From: CAVQBC01 sp963710665
GTDB lineage: Bacteria > Actinomycetota > Thermoleophilia > Solirubrobacterales > Solirubrobacteraceae
Direction: 5' to 3'
Length of the DNA: 64,000 nt
Assembly: GCA_963710665.1 (NCBI GenBank)
Contig: CAVQBC010000003.1
Location: 930,001 to 994,000, forward strand
Both the position numbers and the translations under genes were made by a program. Positions 51,679 through 60,787 of the stretch are shown piece after piece. Each line of letters begins with the position of its first letter. Positions within the stretch are counted from its first letter, which is position 1. The notes beneath the pieces were generated by a model that did no database searches, was not told the DNA's origin, and saw only the letters and a program-made list of their open reading frames with translations.

Positions 51679-54486
51679 ATGCGCACCGACATCCCGACCA
51701 CGCCCGCGGCGGACGGCCCGCAGCCCGCCGAGGCGGCGCCCCGCCCGCCGCAGGCGGAGCTGCGACGTGACATCCGCGCGCTCGGGAACCTGCTCGGCGG
51801 CACGCTCGTCCGCCAGGAGGGCCCGGAGGTGCTCGAGCTCTCCGAGAAGGTCCGCACGCTGATCCGCACCGACCGCGATGCGGCCGCGGCCTTCCTGGCC
51901 GAGCTCGACACCGTCGGCGCGACGCGCCTCGTGCGCGCCTTCACCACCTACTTCTACCTCGCCAACGTGGCCGAGCAGGTCCACCGCGGCCGCGAGCTGG
52001 CGGCCATCCGCCGCCGCCACGGCACGTGGCTCCAGCAGGCCGCCGACCGGATCGCGGACGCCGGCCACGAGCCGGAGGAGCTCGCCGCCGACCTCCGGCA
52101 CCTCCGCCTGCGGCCGGTGTTCACCGCCCACCCCACGGAGGCCGCGCGGCGGACGGTGCTGGCGAAGATCCGGCGCATCGGCAGCCTCATCGACGAGTGG
52201 GACCGGGTCCTCGACGGCGACGGCACGCCGATCGACCCCGCGGCCGACCGCCGCATCCGGCGACGCCTGGAGGAGCTCGTCGACCTGCTGTGGCAGACGG
52301 ACGAGCTGCGCGTCGCGCGCCCCGACGTGGTCGACGAGGCCCGCAACGCCGTCTACTACTTCGACGCGCTGCACCACGACGCGGTCCCGTACGCGCTCGA
52401 GGCGCTCACCGAGGAGATGGGCCGCCTGGGCGTCGAGCTGCCGGTGGACGCCCGGCCGCTGACCTTCGGCACCTGGATCGGCGGCGACCGGGACGGCAAT
52501 CCCAACGTCGCGCCCGAGACCACGCTCGAGGTCCTGGCCCTCCAGCACGACCACGCGATCCGCGACGTGCTCGACCTCGTCGACGAGCTCCGCGAGGAGC
52601 TCTCGACGTCGGTGCGGATCGCCGGCGCCACCGCCGAGCTCGAGGCGTCGCTGGCCCGCGACATCGAGGTCCTCGACGAGCTCGACCCGCGCTACCGGCG
52701 GCTCAACATCGAGGAGCCCTACCGCCTCAAGCTCACCTGCATCCGCCACAAGCTCGTGCGCACCCGCCGCCGCCTCGCCGAGCGCCGGCCCCACGAGCCC
52801 GACCGCGACTACCTCGGCTCCGACCAGCTGCTCGCCGACCTCACGGTGGTCCGCGACTCGCTGCTCGCCCACCGTGGCGAGCACATCGCCCGCGGCCGGC
52901 TCGAGCGCGCGATCCGCACGATCGCGGCCTTCGGCCTGCACCTGGCGACCATGGACGTGCGCGAGCACGCGGACGCGCACCACCACGTGCTCGCCCAGCT
53001 CTTCGACCGGCTCGAGGAGCACCCCCGCCCGTATCACGAGCTCTCGCGCGACGAGCGCCGTGAGCTGCTCTCCGCCGAGCTGCGCTCGCGCCGTCCGCTC
53101 GCGGGCAACCCGCCCCCGCTGGACGAGCAGGGGCGCCGGACGCACCGCACGTTCGTCGCAATCCGCACCGCGCTGGACCGCTACGGCCCGCCGGCGATCG
53201 AGTCCTACATCGTCTCGATGTGCCGCGGCGCCGACGACGTGTTCGCGGCCGTGCTGCTCGGGCGCCAGGCCGGGCTCGTCGACCTCCACTCGGGCGTCGC
53301 GCGCATCGGGTTCGTCCCGTTGCTCGAGACGATCGAGCAGCTCCGCGAGGCGGACACGGTCCTGACCGAGCTGCTGTCAGACCCCTCCTACCGGGAGCTC
53401 GTGCGCCTGCGCGGCGACGTGCAGGAGGTCATGCTCGGCTACTCGGACTCCAACAAGGCGGCCGGCGTCACCACCAGCCAGTGGGAGATCCACCGCAGCC
53501 AGCGCGCGCTGCGCGACGTCGCGCGCCACTTCGGCGTCCGGCTCCGCCTCTTCCACGGGCGCGGCGGCACGATCGGGCGCGGCGGCGGCCCGACCCACGA
53601 CGCGATCCTGGCCCAGCCCTGGGGGACGCTCGACGGCGAGATCAAGCTGACCGAGCAGGGCGAGGTGATCTCCGACAAGTACCTCGTGCCGAGCCTCGCG
53701 CGCGAGAACCTCGAGCTCACCCTCGCGGCGGTCGTCGAGCAGAGCATCCTGCACAAGCGGCCGCGCTCCACGGACGCCGACGTCATGCGCTGGTCGGACG
53801 CGATGCAGCTCATCTCCGACGCCGCGTTCACGCGCTACCGCGAGCTCGTGGACGACCCCGAGCTGTCGGACTACTACTTCGCCTCCACGCCGGTGGAGCT
53901 GCTGAGCGAGCTGCACTTCGGCTCGCGGCCGTCACGGCGCCCGGACTCCGCGGCCGGGGTCGAGGGCCTGCGCGCGATCCCGTGGGTGTTCGGCTGGACC
54001 CAGTCGCGGCAGATCGTCCCCGGGTGGTACGGGCTCGGCACCGGCCTGGCCGCCGCCCGCGAGGCCGGGCTCGCCGAGCTGCTGCGCGAGATGCACGCCG
54101 AGTGGCACTTCTTCGACAACTTCCTCTCCAACGTGGCGATGACGCTGTTCAAGACCGACCTCGACCTGGCCGGCCACTACGTGGCGAGCCTCGTACCCGA
54201 GCGGCTGCGCCGCTTCCACGCGATGCTTCGCGGCGAGTTCGAGCTCACGGTCGCCGAGGTCGTGCGGATCACGGGCGAGGAGGAGCTGCTCGCCTCGAAC
54301 CCCGTCCTGCAGCGCACGCTGCGGGTCCGCGACGACTACCTCGCCCCGCTGCACTACCTCCAGGTCGCGCTCACCGCGCGGCTGCGCGCCGACCGCGACG
54401 ACGGCCGCGAGCCGGACCCGGCGGTCGCCCGCGCGCTGCTGCTCACGGTGAACGGCATCGCCGCCGGCATGCGCAACACCGGCTGA
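51679..54486 (+). CDS. ppc: Phosphoenolpyruvate carboxylase
   Basis: The 935-residue protein has the expected motifs: VFTAHPTEAARRTVL (catalytic His), GTWIGGDRDGNPNVAPETT, LGYSDSNKAAGVTTSQWEIHRSQRAL, FHGRGGTIGRGGGPTHDAILAQP and the C-terminal NGIAAGMRNTG. It carboxylates PEP to oxaloacetate to refill the TCA cycle. Full length, no frame break. Transcribed alone; about 130 bases separate it from the next operon. Confidence 0.97.
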   Translation: MRTDIPTTPAADGPQPAEAAPRPPQAELRRDIRALGNLLGGTLVRQEGPEVLELSEKVRTLIRTDRDAAAAFLAELDTVGATRLVRAFTTYFYLANVAEQVHRGRELAAIRRRHGTWLQQAADRIADAGHEPEELAADLRHLRLRPVFTAHPTEAARRTVLAKIRRIGSLIDEWDRVLDGDGTPIDPAADRRIRRRLEELVDLLWQTDELRVARPDVVDEARNAVYYFDALHHDAVPYALEALTEEMGRLGVELPVDARPLTFGTWIGGDRDGNPNVAPETTLEVLALQHDHAIRDVLDLVDELREELSTSVRIAGATAELEASLARDIEVLDELDPRYRRLNIEEPYRLKLTCIRHKLVRTRRRLAERRPHEPDRDYLGSDQLLADLTVVRDSLLAHRGEHIARGRLERAIRTIAAFGLHLATMDVREHADAHHHVLAQLFDRLEEHPRPYHELSRDERRELLSAELRSRRPLAGNPPPLDEQGRRTHRTFVAIRTALDRYGPPAIESYIVSMCRGADDVFAAVLLGRQAGLVDLHSGVARIGFVPLLETIEQLREADTVLTELLSDPSYRELVRLRGDVQEVMLGYSDSNKAAGVTTSQWEIHRSQRALRDVARHFGVRLRLFHGRGGTIGRGGGPTHDAILAQPWGTLDGEIKLTEQGEVISDKYLVPSLARENLELTLAAVVEQSILHKRPRSTDADVMRWSDAMQLISDAAFTRYRELVDDPELSDYYFASTPVELLSELHFGSRPSRRPDSAAGVEGLRAIPWVFGWTQSRQIVPGWYGLGTGLAAAREAGLAELLREMHAEWHFFDNFLSNVAMTLFKTDLDLAGHYVASLVPERLRRFHAMLRGEFELTVAEVVRITGEEELLASNPVLQRTLRVRDDYLAPLHYLQVALTARLRADRDDGREPDPAVARALLLTVNGIAAGMRNTG

Positions 54487-54576
54487 CGCTCACGCCTCCC
54501 GGCGCTCTCTCACACCACCTCCGCGGCGGACGCATCGACTTGGTGCAATGCGCCTATTCCATCGAGATAATGCATC

Positions 54577-54593
54577 TGGTATTGTGGATCCCA
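54577..54593 (+). promoter_or_regulatory. Operator-like dyad before the GntR gene
   Basis: TGGTATTGTGGATCCCA is an imperfect palindrome (TGGTAT-5-ATCCCA, one mismatch in six) of the kind bound by FadR-type GntR proteins. GATAAT (54566-54571) just upstream could be a -10 element. The TGGTAT half-site also occurs in the 12794 palindrome of the lyase region. Confidence 0.4.
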
Positions 54594-54612
54594 GGAGAGA
54601 GGGACGAGGGAG

Positions 54613-55350
54613 ATGACTCTGGCTTCGACGTCCAGCGGGGACGAACTGATCCGGGAGCAGCTCAACGGCTCGCTCGTGCTGCCTGCACTGCGAGTGGACG
54701 TGAGCGTCGCGCAGCGGGCCTACGAGGCGATCCGCGGCGCGATCCTGGGGATGGACGTGTACCGCTCGGACGCGGACCTGCGTCTCGACGAGAAGCAGCT
54801 CGCGGCCTCACTCGGCGTGAGCCGGACTCCCGTGCGCCAGGCGCTCGCGCGCCTCGAGCACGAGGGCCTGGTGCGGATCCTGCCGCGCCGCGGCGTGGAG
54901 ATCGTCCGCAAGAGCAAGGCGGAGATCATCGAGATGATCACGGTCTGGGCGGCGTTGGAGAGCATGGCCGCCCGGCTGACGTGCGAGCGCGGCACCGACG
55001 AGGAGATCGGCAGCTTGCGGACGTTGTTTTCGAAGTTCCAGGAGGACGGCGAGCTGCGGCTGCACCTCAACGAGTACACCGTCGCCAACCTCCGCTTCCA
55101 TCAGCGCATCATCGAGCTGGGGCACTCCCCGCTCATCGAGAGCATGGCCAACGGCCTGCTCGTGCACGTCCGGGCGATCCGGGGTCACACGATCGGCGAC
55201 CAGAACCGCGTCGAGCGCTCTATCGTCGACCACATGCACATCATCGAGGCGCTCGAGTCCCGTGACGCGGAGCTCGCCGAGCGCCTGGTGCGCGACCATG
55301 CCTTGAACCTGGCCGACCACGTGGAACGCACGGTCGACCACCTGCAGTGA
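54613..55350 (+). CDS. FadR-type GntR transcriptional regulator
   Basis: The 245-residue protein has a GntR winged helix (RAYEAIRGAILGM, LDEKQLAASLGVSRTPVRQALARLEHEGLVRILPRRGVEIV, about residues 35-100) and a C-terminal FCD ligand domain (EYTVANLRFHQRIIELGHSPLI; a His in DHMHIIEALESRDAELAERLVRDHALN). FCD domains often bind metal and carboxylate ligands. It is the first gene of the CoA operon, 98 bases before the lyase, and probably responds to the acid substrate. Ribosome-binding site GAGGGAG. Confidence 0.92.
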   Translation: MTLASTSSGDELIREQLNGSLVLPALRVDVSVAQRAYEAIRGAILGMDVYRSDADLRLDEKQLAASLGVSRTPVRQALARLEHEGLVRILPRRGVEIVRKSKAEIIEMITVWAALESMAARLTCERGTDEEIGSLRTLFSKFQEDGELRLHLNEYTVANLRFHQRIIELGHSPLIESMANGLLVHVRAIRGHTIGDQNRVERSIVDHMHIIEALESRDAELAERLVRDHALNLADHVERTVDHLQ

Positions 55351-55448
55351 GCACCCGAGCCCTTCCAGAGGGACCCGAGAGCGAATGACTGCCCGGACAG
55401 CGGGAAGACCTCCCGTTGGACCCGGGTCGCGACCAAAGGAGAGACGAC

Positions 55449-57158
55449 GTGGCCACAACCGCGGTACAAGCAGAGACGATTCCCGCCGAGACTACCGAGA
55501 CGATCTCGGGTGGTCATCTCGTGGCCAAGGCCCTGAAGGCGGAGGGGATCGACACGATCTACACCCTCTGCGGCGGCCACATCATCGACATCTACGACGG
55601 CTGCATCGACGAGGGCATCAAGGTCATCGACGTCCGTCATGAGCAGGTCGCCGCGCACGCCGCCGACGGCTACGCCCGTGTCACCGGCCGCCCCGGCTGC
55701 GCCGTCGTCACCGCCGGCCCCGGCACGACCGACGCGATCACCGGCGTCGCCAACGCGTTCCGCGCGGAGAGCCCGATGCTGCTCATCGGCGGGCAGGGCG
55801 CGCTCAACCAGCACCGCATGGGCTCACTCCAGGACCTGCCGCACGTCGACATCATGCAGCCGATCACGAAGTTCGCCTCGAGCGTCGTGACCACCGAGCG
55901 CGTGGCCGACATGTGCTCGATGGCCTTCCGCGAGGCGCTGTCCGGTGCTCCCGGCCCGTCGTTCCTCGAGATCGGCCGCGACATCCTCGACGCGCACGTG
56001 CCGCTGGAGAAGGCGATCATCCCCGCCGCCGGCCACTACCGCGCGTCGACCAAGAGCATCGGCGACCCCAACGACGTCGACCGTCTCGCCGAGATCCTGC
56101 TCAAGGCCGAGCGTCCCTGCGTGCTGCTGGGCAGCCAGGTGTGGACCTCGCGCGCCTCCGAGGCTGCGGCCGAGTTCGCCCGCGAGATGAACATCCCGGC
56201 GTTCATGAACGGCTCCGCTCGCGGCACGCTGCCCCCGGGCAACCCGCACCACTTCCACCTCACGCGCCGCTACGCGTTCAACAACGCCGACGTGATCCTG
56301 ATCGTCGGCACGCCGTTCGACTTCCGCATGGGCTACGGCAAGCGGCTCAGCCAGGAGGCGACCGTCGTCCAGATCGACATGGACTACAGGACGGTCGGCA
56401 AGAACCGCGACGTCGACCTCGGCCTCGTCGGCGACCCCGGCGCGATCCTGTCCGAGGTCGTCAAGGCGGCGAAGGGCTCGAGCACGAAGAGCAAGAACCG
56501 CGAGCCCTGGCTCGAGGCGCTGCGCACCGAGGAGAAGCGCCTCAAGGACGAGCGCCTGCCGCGCCTCATGCGCGAGGACGCCCCGGTGCACCCGCTGCGC
56601 CTCGCCCACGAGATCAACGAGTTCCTGACCGACAACACGATCTACATCGGCGACGGCGGCGACGTCGTGACGTTCTCCGGCGGCGTCGTGCAGCCGCGGG
56701 GGCCGGGCCTGTGGATGGACCCGGGCCCGCTGGGCACCCTCGGCGTCGGCGTCCCGTTCGCGATGGCCGCCAAGAGCGCGCGTCCGGACCGCGAGGTCGT
56801 CTGCCTCTTCGGCGACGGCGCGTTCAGCCTCACCGGCTGGGACTTCGAGACGATGGTCCGCTTCAACCTGCCGTTCATCGGGGTCGTCGGCAACAACTCC
56901 TACATGAACCAGATCCGCTACGGCCAGATCCAGAAGTACGGCGAGGCGAAGGGCGACGTCGGCAACAAGCTCGGCGACGTCAAGTACGACGAGTTCGCCA
57001 AGATGCTCGGCGGGTACGGCGAGGAGGTCCGCGAGCCGAGCCAGCTGCGGCCCGCCCTCGAGCGCGCCCGCGAGTCCGGCAAGCCGTCCCTCATCAACGT
57101 CTGGATCGACCCCGACGCGTTCGCGCCGGGGACCATGAACCAGACCATGTACAAGTAA
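55449..57158 (+). CDS. ThDP-dependent 2-hydroxyacyl-CoA lyase / oxalyl-CoA decarboxylase-like enzyme
   Basis: The 569-residue protein is a ThDP enzyme: the activating Glu in VRHEQVAAHAADGYAR, the ThDP/Mg motif FGDGAFSLTGWDFETM ending in VVGNN, and a C-terminal CoA-type lid. Against oxalyl-CoA decarboxylase as I recall it, the key Tyr-Glu in GDYEE is replaced by LQ (GSLQDLPHVDIMQP), NNGGIYKG reads NNSYMNQIRYG, and the tail ends in APGTMNQTMYK, a pattern I associate with actinobacterial 2-hydroxyacyl-CoA lyases. The expected products are formyl-CoA and an aldehyde or ketone. GTG start with AAAGGAG; the upstream frame is non-coding. Confidence 0.82.
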   Translation: MATTAVQAETIPAETTETISGGHLVAKALKAEGIDTIYTLCGGHIIDIYDGCIDEGIKVIDVRHEQVAAHAADGYARVTGRPGCAVVTAGPGTTDAITGVANAFRAESPMLLIGGQGALNQHRMGSLQDLPHVDIMQPITKFASSVVTTERVADMCSMAFREALSGAPGPSFLEIGRDILDAHVPLEKAIIPAAGHYRASTKSIGDPNDVDRLAEILLKAERPCVLLGSQVWTSRASEAAAEFAREMNIPAFMNGSARGTLPPGNPHHFHLTRRYAFNNADVILIVGTPFDFRMGYGKRLSQEATVVQIDMDYRTVGKNRDVDLGLVGDPGAILSEVVKAAKGSSTKSKNREPWLEALRTEEKRLKDERLPRLMREDAPVHPLRLAHEINEFLTDNTIYIGDGGDVVTFSGGVVQPRGPGLWMDPGPLGTLGVGVPFAMAAKSARPDREVVCLFGDGAFSLTGWDFETMVRFNLPFIGVVGNNSYMNQIRYGQIQKYGEAKGDVGNKLGDVKYDEFAKMLGGYGEEVREPSQLRPALERARESGKPSLINVWIDPDAFAPGTMNQTMYK

Positions 57159-57179
57159 GACGGCGGAGGACTCGAACCC

Positions 57180-58421
57180 ATGAACAAGGCTCTCGAAGGC
57201 GTGCGCGTGGTCGACATGACGCACGTCCAGGCCGGCCCGGTGTGTACGCAGCTGCTGGCCTACATGGGCGCCGATGTCATCAAGATCGAGCAGCCTGGGC
57301 GCGGGGATGTCACCCGCACCCAGCTGCGCGATCTGCCCGACGTCGACAGCCTGTACTTCACGATGCTCAACGGCAACAAGCGCAGCCTGACGCTGAACAT
57401 GAAGTCCGACGAGGGGAAGAAGATCTTCACCGAGCTCGTCCGCCGTTCGGACATCCTCGTGGAGAACTTCGGCCCCGGCGTGATGGACCGCCTCGGCTTC
57501 ACCTGGGAGCGCCTGCACGAGCTCAACCCGCGCCTGATCTTCGCGTCGCTCAAGGGCTTCGGCCCCGGCGCGCTGCAGAACGCCAAGGCCTACGAGAACA
57601 TCGCCCAGGCCACCGGCGGCGCCATGAGCACGACCGGCTTCGAGGACGGCCCTCCGGTCGCCACGGGCGCCCAGATCGGCGACTCGGGCAACGCCGTGCA
57701 CCTGTTCGGCGCGATCTGCGCCGCGCTCTACCAGCGCACCAACACGGGGCGCGGCCAGCGCGTGCAGATCTCGATGCGCGGGGGGATCCTCAACCTCTGC
57801 CGCGTCAAGCTGCGCGACCAGCAGCGACTCGAGCACGGACCGCTCAAGGAGTACCCGAACAAGGAGTTCGGGGACTTCGTGCCCCGCGCGGGCAATGCGT
57901 CCGGCGGCGGCCAGCCCGGTTGGGCGGTGCGCTGCAAGCCCAGCACCACCCACGGCTCGAACGCGTGGCTCTACGTGGTCATTCAGCCGCAGGTGTGGGC
58001 GGCGCTCACCGAGAAGATCGGCCGGCCCGAGCTCGCCGAGGACCCGGACTACGCGACGCCCGAGGCGCGTCTGTCGCGCCTGGACGAGGTGTTCGGCCTG
58101 GTCGAGGAGTGGACGCAGACCAAGACCAAGTGGGAGGCGTTCTCGGAGCTCAACGCCATCAACGTGCCCTGCGGGCCGGTGCTGAGCACCAAGGACCTCA
58201 TCGAGGACGAGGGCCTGCGCACCGAGGGGCTGCTCGTCGACGTCGACCACCCCAACAGGGGGCGGTACACGACGGTGGCCTGCCCGTTCACGCTGTCCGA
58301 CTCGCCGGTCGAGGTGAAGCGCTCGCCGCTGCTCGGTGAGCACAACTCGGAGATCCTCACCGAGCTTCTCGACTACCCCGAGGAAGAGCTCGAGCGGCTC
58401 ACCGAGGCCGGCGCGGTCTAG
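57180..58421 (+). CDS. frc: Formyl-CoA:oxalate CoA-transferase-like class III CoA-transferase
   Basis: The 413-residue protein aligns well with Frc: VVDMTHVQAGPVCTQLLAYMGADVIKIEQPGRGD, VENFGPGVMDRLGFTWE, IGDSGNAVHLFGAICAAL with the catalytic Asp at residue 168 (Asp169 in Frc), KLRDQQRLEHG, the Gly loop GNASGGGQPGW and IPCGP-like NVPCGPVLSTKDL. Class III enzymes move CoA from formyl-CoA to an acid via an aspartyl-CoA anhydride. Here the acceptor may be oxalate or a 2-hydroxy acid. It follows the ThDP enzyme by 21 bases (GGCGGAGGA). Confidence 0.88.
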   Translation: MNKALEGVRVVDMTHVQAGPVCTQLLAYMGADVIKIEQPGRGDVTRTQLRDLPDVDSLYFTMLNGNKRSLTLNMKSDEGKKIFTELVRRSDILVENFGPGVMDRLGFTWERLHELNPRLIFASLKGFGPGALQNAKAYENIAQATGGAMSTTGFEDGPPVATGAQIGDSGNAVHLFGAICAALYQRTNTGRGQRVQISMRGGILNLCRVKLRDQQRLEHGPLKEYPNKEFGDFVPRAGNASGGGQPGWAVRCKPSTTHGSNAWLYVVIQPQVWAALTEKIGRPELAEDPDYATPEARLSRLDEVFGLVEEWTQTKTKWEAFSELNAINVPCGPVLSTKDLIEDEGLRTEGLLVDVDHPNRGRYTTVACPFTLSDSPVEVKRSPLLGEHNSEILTELLDYPEEELERLTEAGAV

Positions 58422-58474
58422 GGCCGCCGCTCCATCCCGATCCGAACGCACGACCCGAACTCAGACGAGGGAGA

Positions 58475-60634
58475 TTGATGCAATCGACGACGACGGAGGC
58501 CATTCGCGACCAGGAGACGGTTCGAGACGTCCTCGAGGGCGCGCGCTCGGAGGGACGGGATTTCCTCAGCGCGCCCGAGGCCAAGAAGGTCTGTGATGCC
58601 TACGGCATCGCGGTCCCGCAGGAGGGCCTCGCCACCTCGAGCGACGAAGCGGTCTCGCTCGCCGAGGAGATCGGCTACCCGGTCGTCCTGAAGATCGTCT
58701 CGCCGGACATCCTCCACAAGACGGAGGCCGGCGGGGTGCTCGTCGGGCTGTCCACCGCCGACGAGGTGGGCGAGGGCTACGACACGATCGTCGCCAACGC
58801 CAAGCGCTACGACTCGGACGCGAGCATCACCGGCGTGCAGGTCCAGCAGATGCTGGGCTCCGGCGAGGAGGTGCTCATCGGCGCCGTCACGGATCCGACG
58901 TTCGGCCCCGTGATGACCTTCGGCCTCGGCGGCGTGCTCGTCGAGATCCTGCGCGACGTCACGTTCCGCCTCGCTCCGACCTCGCCCGAGGACGCGCGCG
59001 ACATGATCGACGGCATCCAGGCCGCCGAGGTGTTGCGCGGCGTGCGCGGCCGCCCGGGCGTCGATCGCGAGGCCCTGGCCGCCATGATCGAGCGCGTCTC
59101 GACGCTGGTCGCCGACTTCCCGGAGATCTCCGAGGTCGACCTCAACCCGGTGCTCGCCACCCCCGAGGGCGCGACCGCCGTGGACGCCCGCTTCGTGCTC
59201 TCGTTCGAGGAGAAGACCGACCAGCCGGCGAAGTACACCGACGAGGAGATCCTCGCCACGATGACGAAGCTGATGCGCCCGCGGGGAATCGCGGTCATCG
59301 GCGCGTCCGACTCGGCGGGCAAGATCGGCAACTCCGTGATGCGCAACCTGGTCGACGGCGGCTACGAGGGCGGGATCTACCCGATCAACCCGAAGGCGGA
59401 GACGATCCTCGGCAAGAAGGCCTACGCCGACGTCTCCGAGCTGCCCGACGGCGAGGTGGACGTGGCCGTCTTCGCCATCCCGGCGAAGTTCGTGCCCGAC
59501 ACGCTCGCCAAGGTGGGCGACAAGGGCATCGGCGCTGCGGTCCTGATCCCCTCCGGCTTCTCGGAGACCGGTGACGTCGAGCTGCAGCAGCAGCTGGTGG
59601 ACGCCGGCCGCGAGCACGGCGTGCGCTTCGTGGGGCCCAACATCTACGGCGTCTACTACACGCCGGGCAAGATGAGCGCGGCCTTCACGACCCCGTACGA
59701 TGTGCAGGGTCCGGTCGCGCTGGCCTCTCAGAGCGGCGGCATCGGGATGGGGATCCTCGGCTTCAGCCGGTCGACCAAGCTCGGCGTCTCGGCGATCGTC
59801 GGCCTCGGCAACAAGGCCGACATCGACGAGGACGACCTGTTGACGTTCTTCGAGCACGACGACGCCACCCAGTGCGTCGCGCTGCACATGGAGGATCTCA
59901 AGGACGGCCGCGCGTTCGTGGAGGTCGCCAAGCGGGTCTCCCAGAAGAAGCCGATCGTCGTCCTCAAGGCGGGCGCGACGGCGGCCGGGTCGAAGGCCGC
60001 GGCGTCCCACACGGCGGCGCTGGCCGGCGACGACAAGGTCTACGACGACATCCTCCGCCAGGCGGGCGTCGTCCGGGCGCGCGGGCTCTCGGAGATGCTC
60101 CAGTTCGCCCGCTGCCTGCCGATCCTGCCGACGCCGAAGGGCGAGAACGTCGTGATCATCACCGGCGCGGGCGGCTCGGGCGTGCTGCTGTCGGACGCGT
60201 GCTCGAACAACGGGCTCGAGCTGATGGAGATGCCCGACGACCTCAACGACGCGTTCATGAAGTTCATCCCCCCGTTCGGGGCCGCCGGCAACCCGGTGGA
60301 CATCACCGGCGGGGAGCCGCCGGAGACGTACCGCAGTACGATCGCGCTGGGGCTGGAGGAGGAGCGCGTCCACTCACTGGTGCTGGGCTACTGGCACACG
60401 ATCGTGACGCCGCCCATGGTGTTCGCCAAGGTGACGGCGGAGGTCGTGCAGGAGTACCGCGACAAGGGCATCCACAAGCCGGTCGTAGCGTCGCTCGCGG
60501 GCGACGTCGAGGTCGAGGAGGCCTCGCAGTACCTGTTCGACCACGGGATCCCCGCGTACCCCTACACGACCGAGACCCCCGTGGAGGTCCTGGGGGCGAA
60601 GTACCGCTGGGCTCGGATGGCCGGCCTCCTGTGA
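58475..60634 (+). CDS. Fused ADP-forming acyl-CoA synthetase (ATP-grasp first)
   Basis: The 719-residue protein has an N-terminal ATP-grasp domain (VPQEGLATSSDEAVSLAEEIGYPVVLKI, EVLIGAVTDPTFGPVMTFGLGG, SEVDLNPV; about residues 1-230) followed by a CoA-binding domain (IAVIGASDSAGKIGNSVMRNL), a ligase domain (ALASQSGGIGMGILGF) and the phospho-His loop AAASHTAALAGDDKVYDDILRQAG. Such enzymes make ATP from acyl-CoA, ADP and phosphate, or the reverse. Here the order is beta-alpha rather than the common alpha-beta of fused acetate-CoA ligases. It may recover ATP from formyl-CoA or activate the acid. Confidence 0.88.
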   Translation: MMQSTTTEAIRDQETVRDVLEGARSEGRDFLSAPEAKKVCDAYGIAVPQEGLATSSDEAVSLAEEIGYPVVLKIVSPDILHKTEAGGVLVGLSTADEVGEGYDTIVANAKRYDSDASITGVQVQQMLGSGEEVLIGAVTDPTFGPVMTFGLGGVLVEILRDVTFRLAPTSPEDARDMIDGIQAAEVLRGVRGRPGVDREALAAMIERVSTLVADFPEISEVDLNPVLATPEGATAVDARFVLSFEEKTDQPAKYTDEEILATMTKLMRPRGIAVIGASDSAGKIGNSVMRNLVDGGYEGGIYPINPKAETILGKKAYADVSELPDGEVDVAVFAIPAKFVPDTLAKVGDKGIGAAVLIPSGFSETGDVELQQQLVDAGREHGVRFVGPNIYGVYYTPGKMSAAFTTPYDVQGPVALASQSGGIGMGILGFSRSTKLGVSAIVGLGNKADIDEDDLLTFFEHDDATQCVALHMEDLKDGRAFVEVAKRVSQKKPIVVLKAGATAAGSKAAASHTAALAGDDKVYDDILRQAGVVRARGLSEMLQFARCLPILPTPKGENVVIITGAGGSGVLLSDACSNNGLELMEMPDDLNDAFMKFIPPFGAAGNPVDITGGEPPETYRSTIALGLEEERVHSLVLGYWHTIVTPPMVFAKVTAEVVQEYRDKGIHKPVVASLAGDVEVEEASQYLFDHGIPAYPYTTETPVEVLGAKYRWARMAGLL

Positions 60635-60787
60635 TCGGGACGCCGACGACGGAGCAGAGGCACTGAAAGGAAGACGCAGGACGGCTGTACAGGCGTGAGG
60701 CGAGAGTGGGACCCGCCCGTCAGTGAACGGGCGGGAATCCCATCCCGCGACGTCGAAGGGTGTTCGAGGGAGCAAGAGGAGGAACGT

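Noticed and set aside
55449..57158. Acetolactate synthase large subunit
   Set aside because: No small subunit gene, a CoA-enzyme context with Frc, and a C-terminal tail unlike acetolactate synthase; the general ThDP motifs alone explain the similarity.
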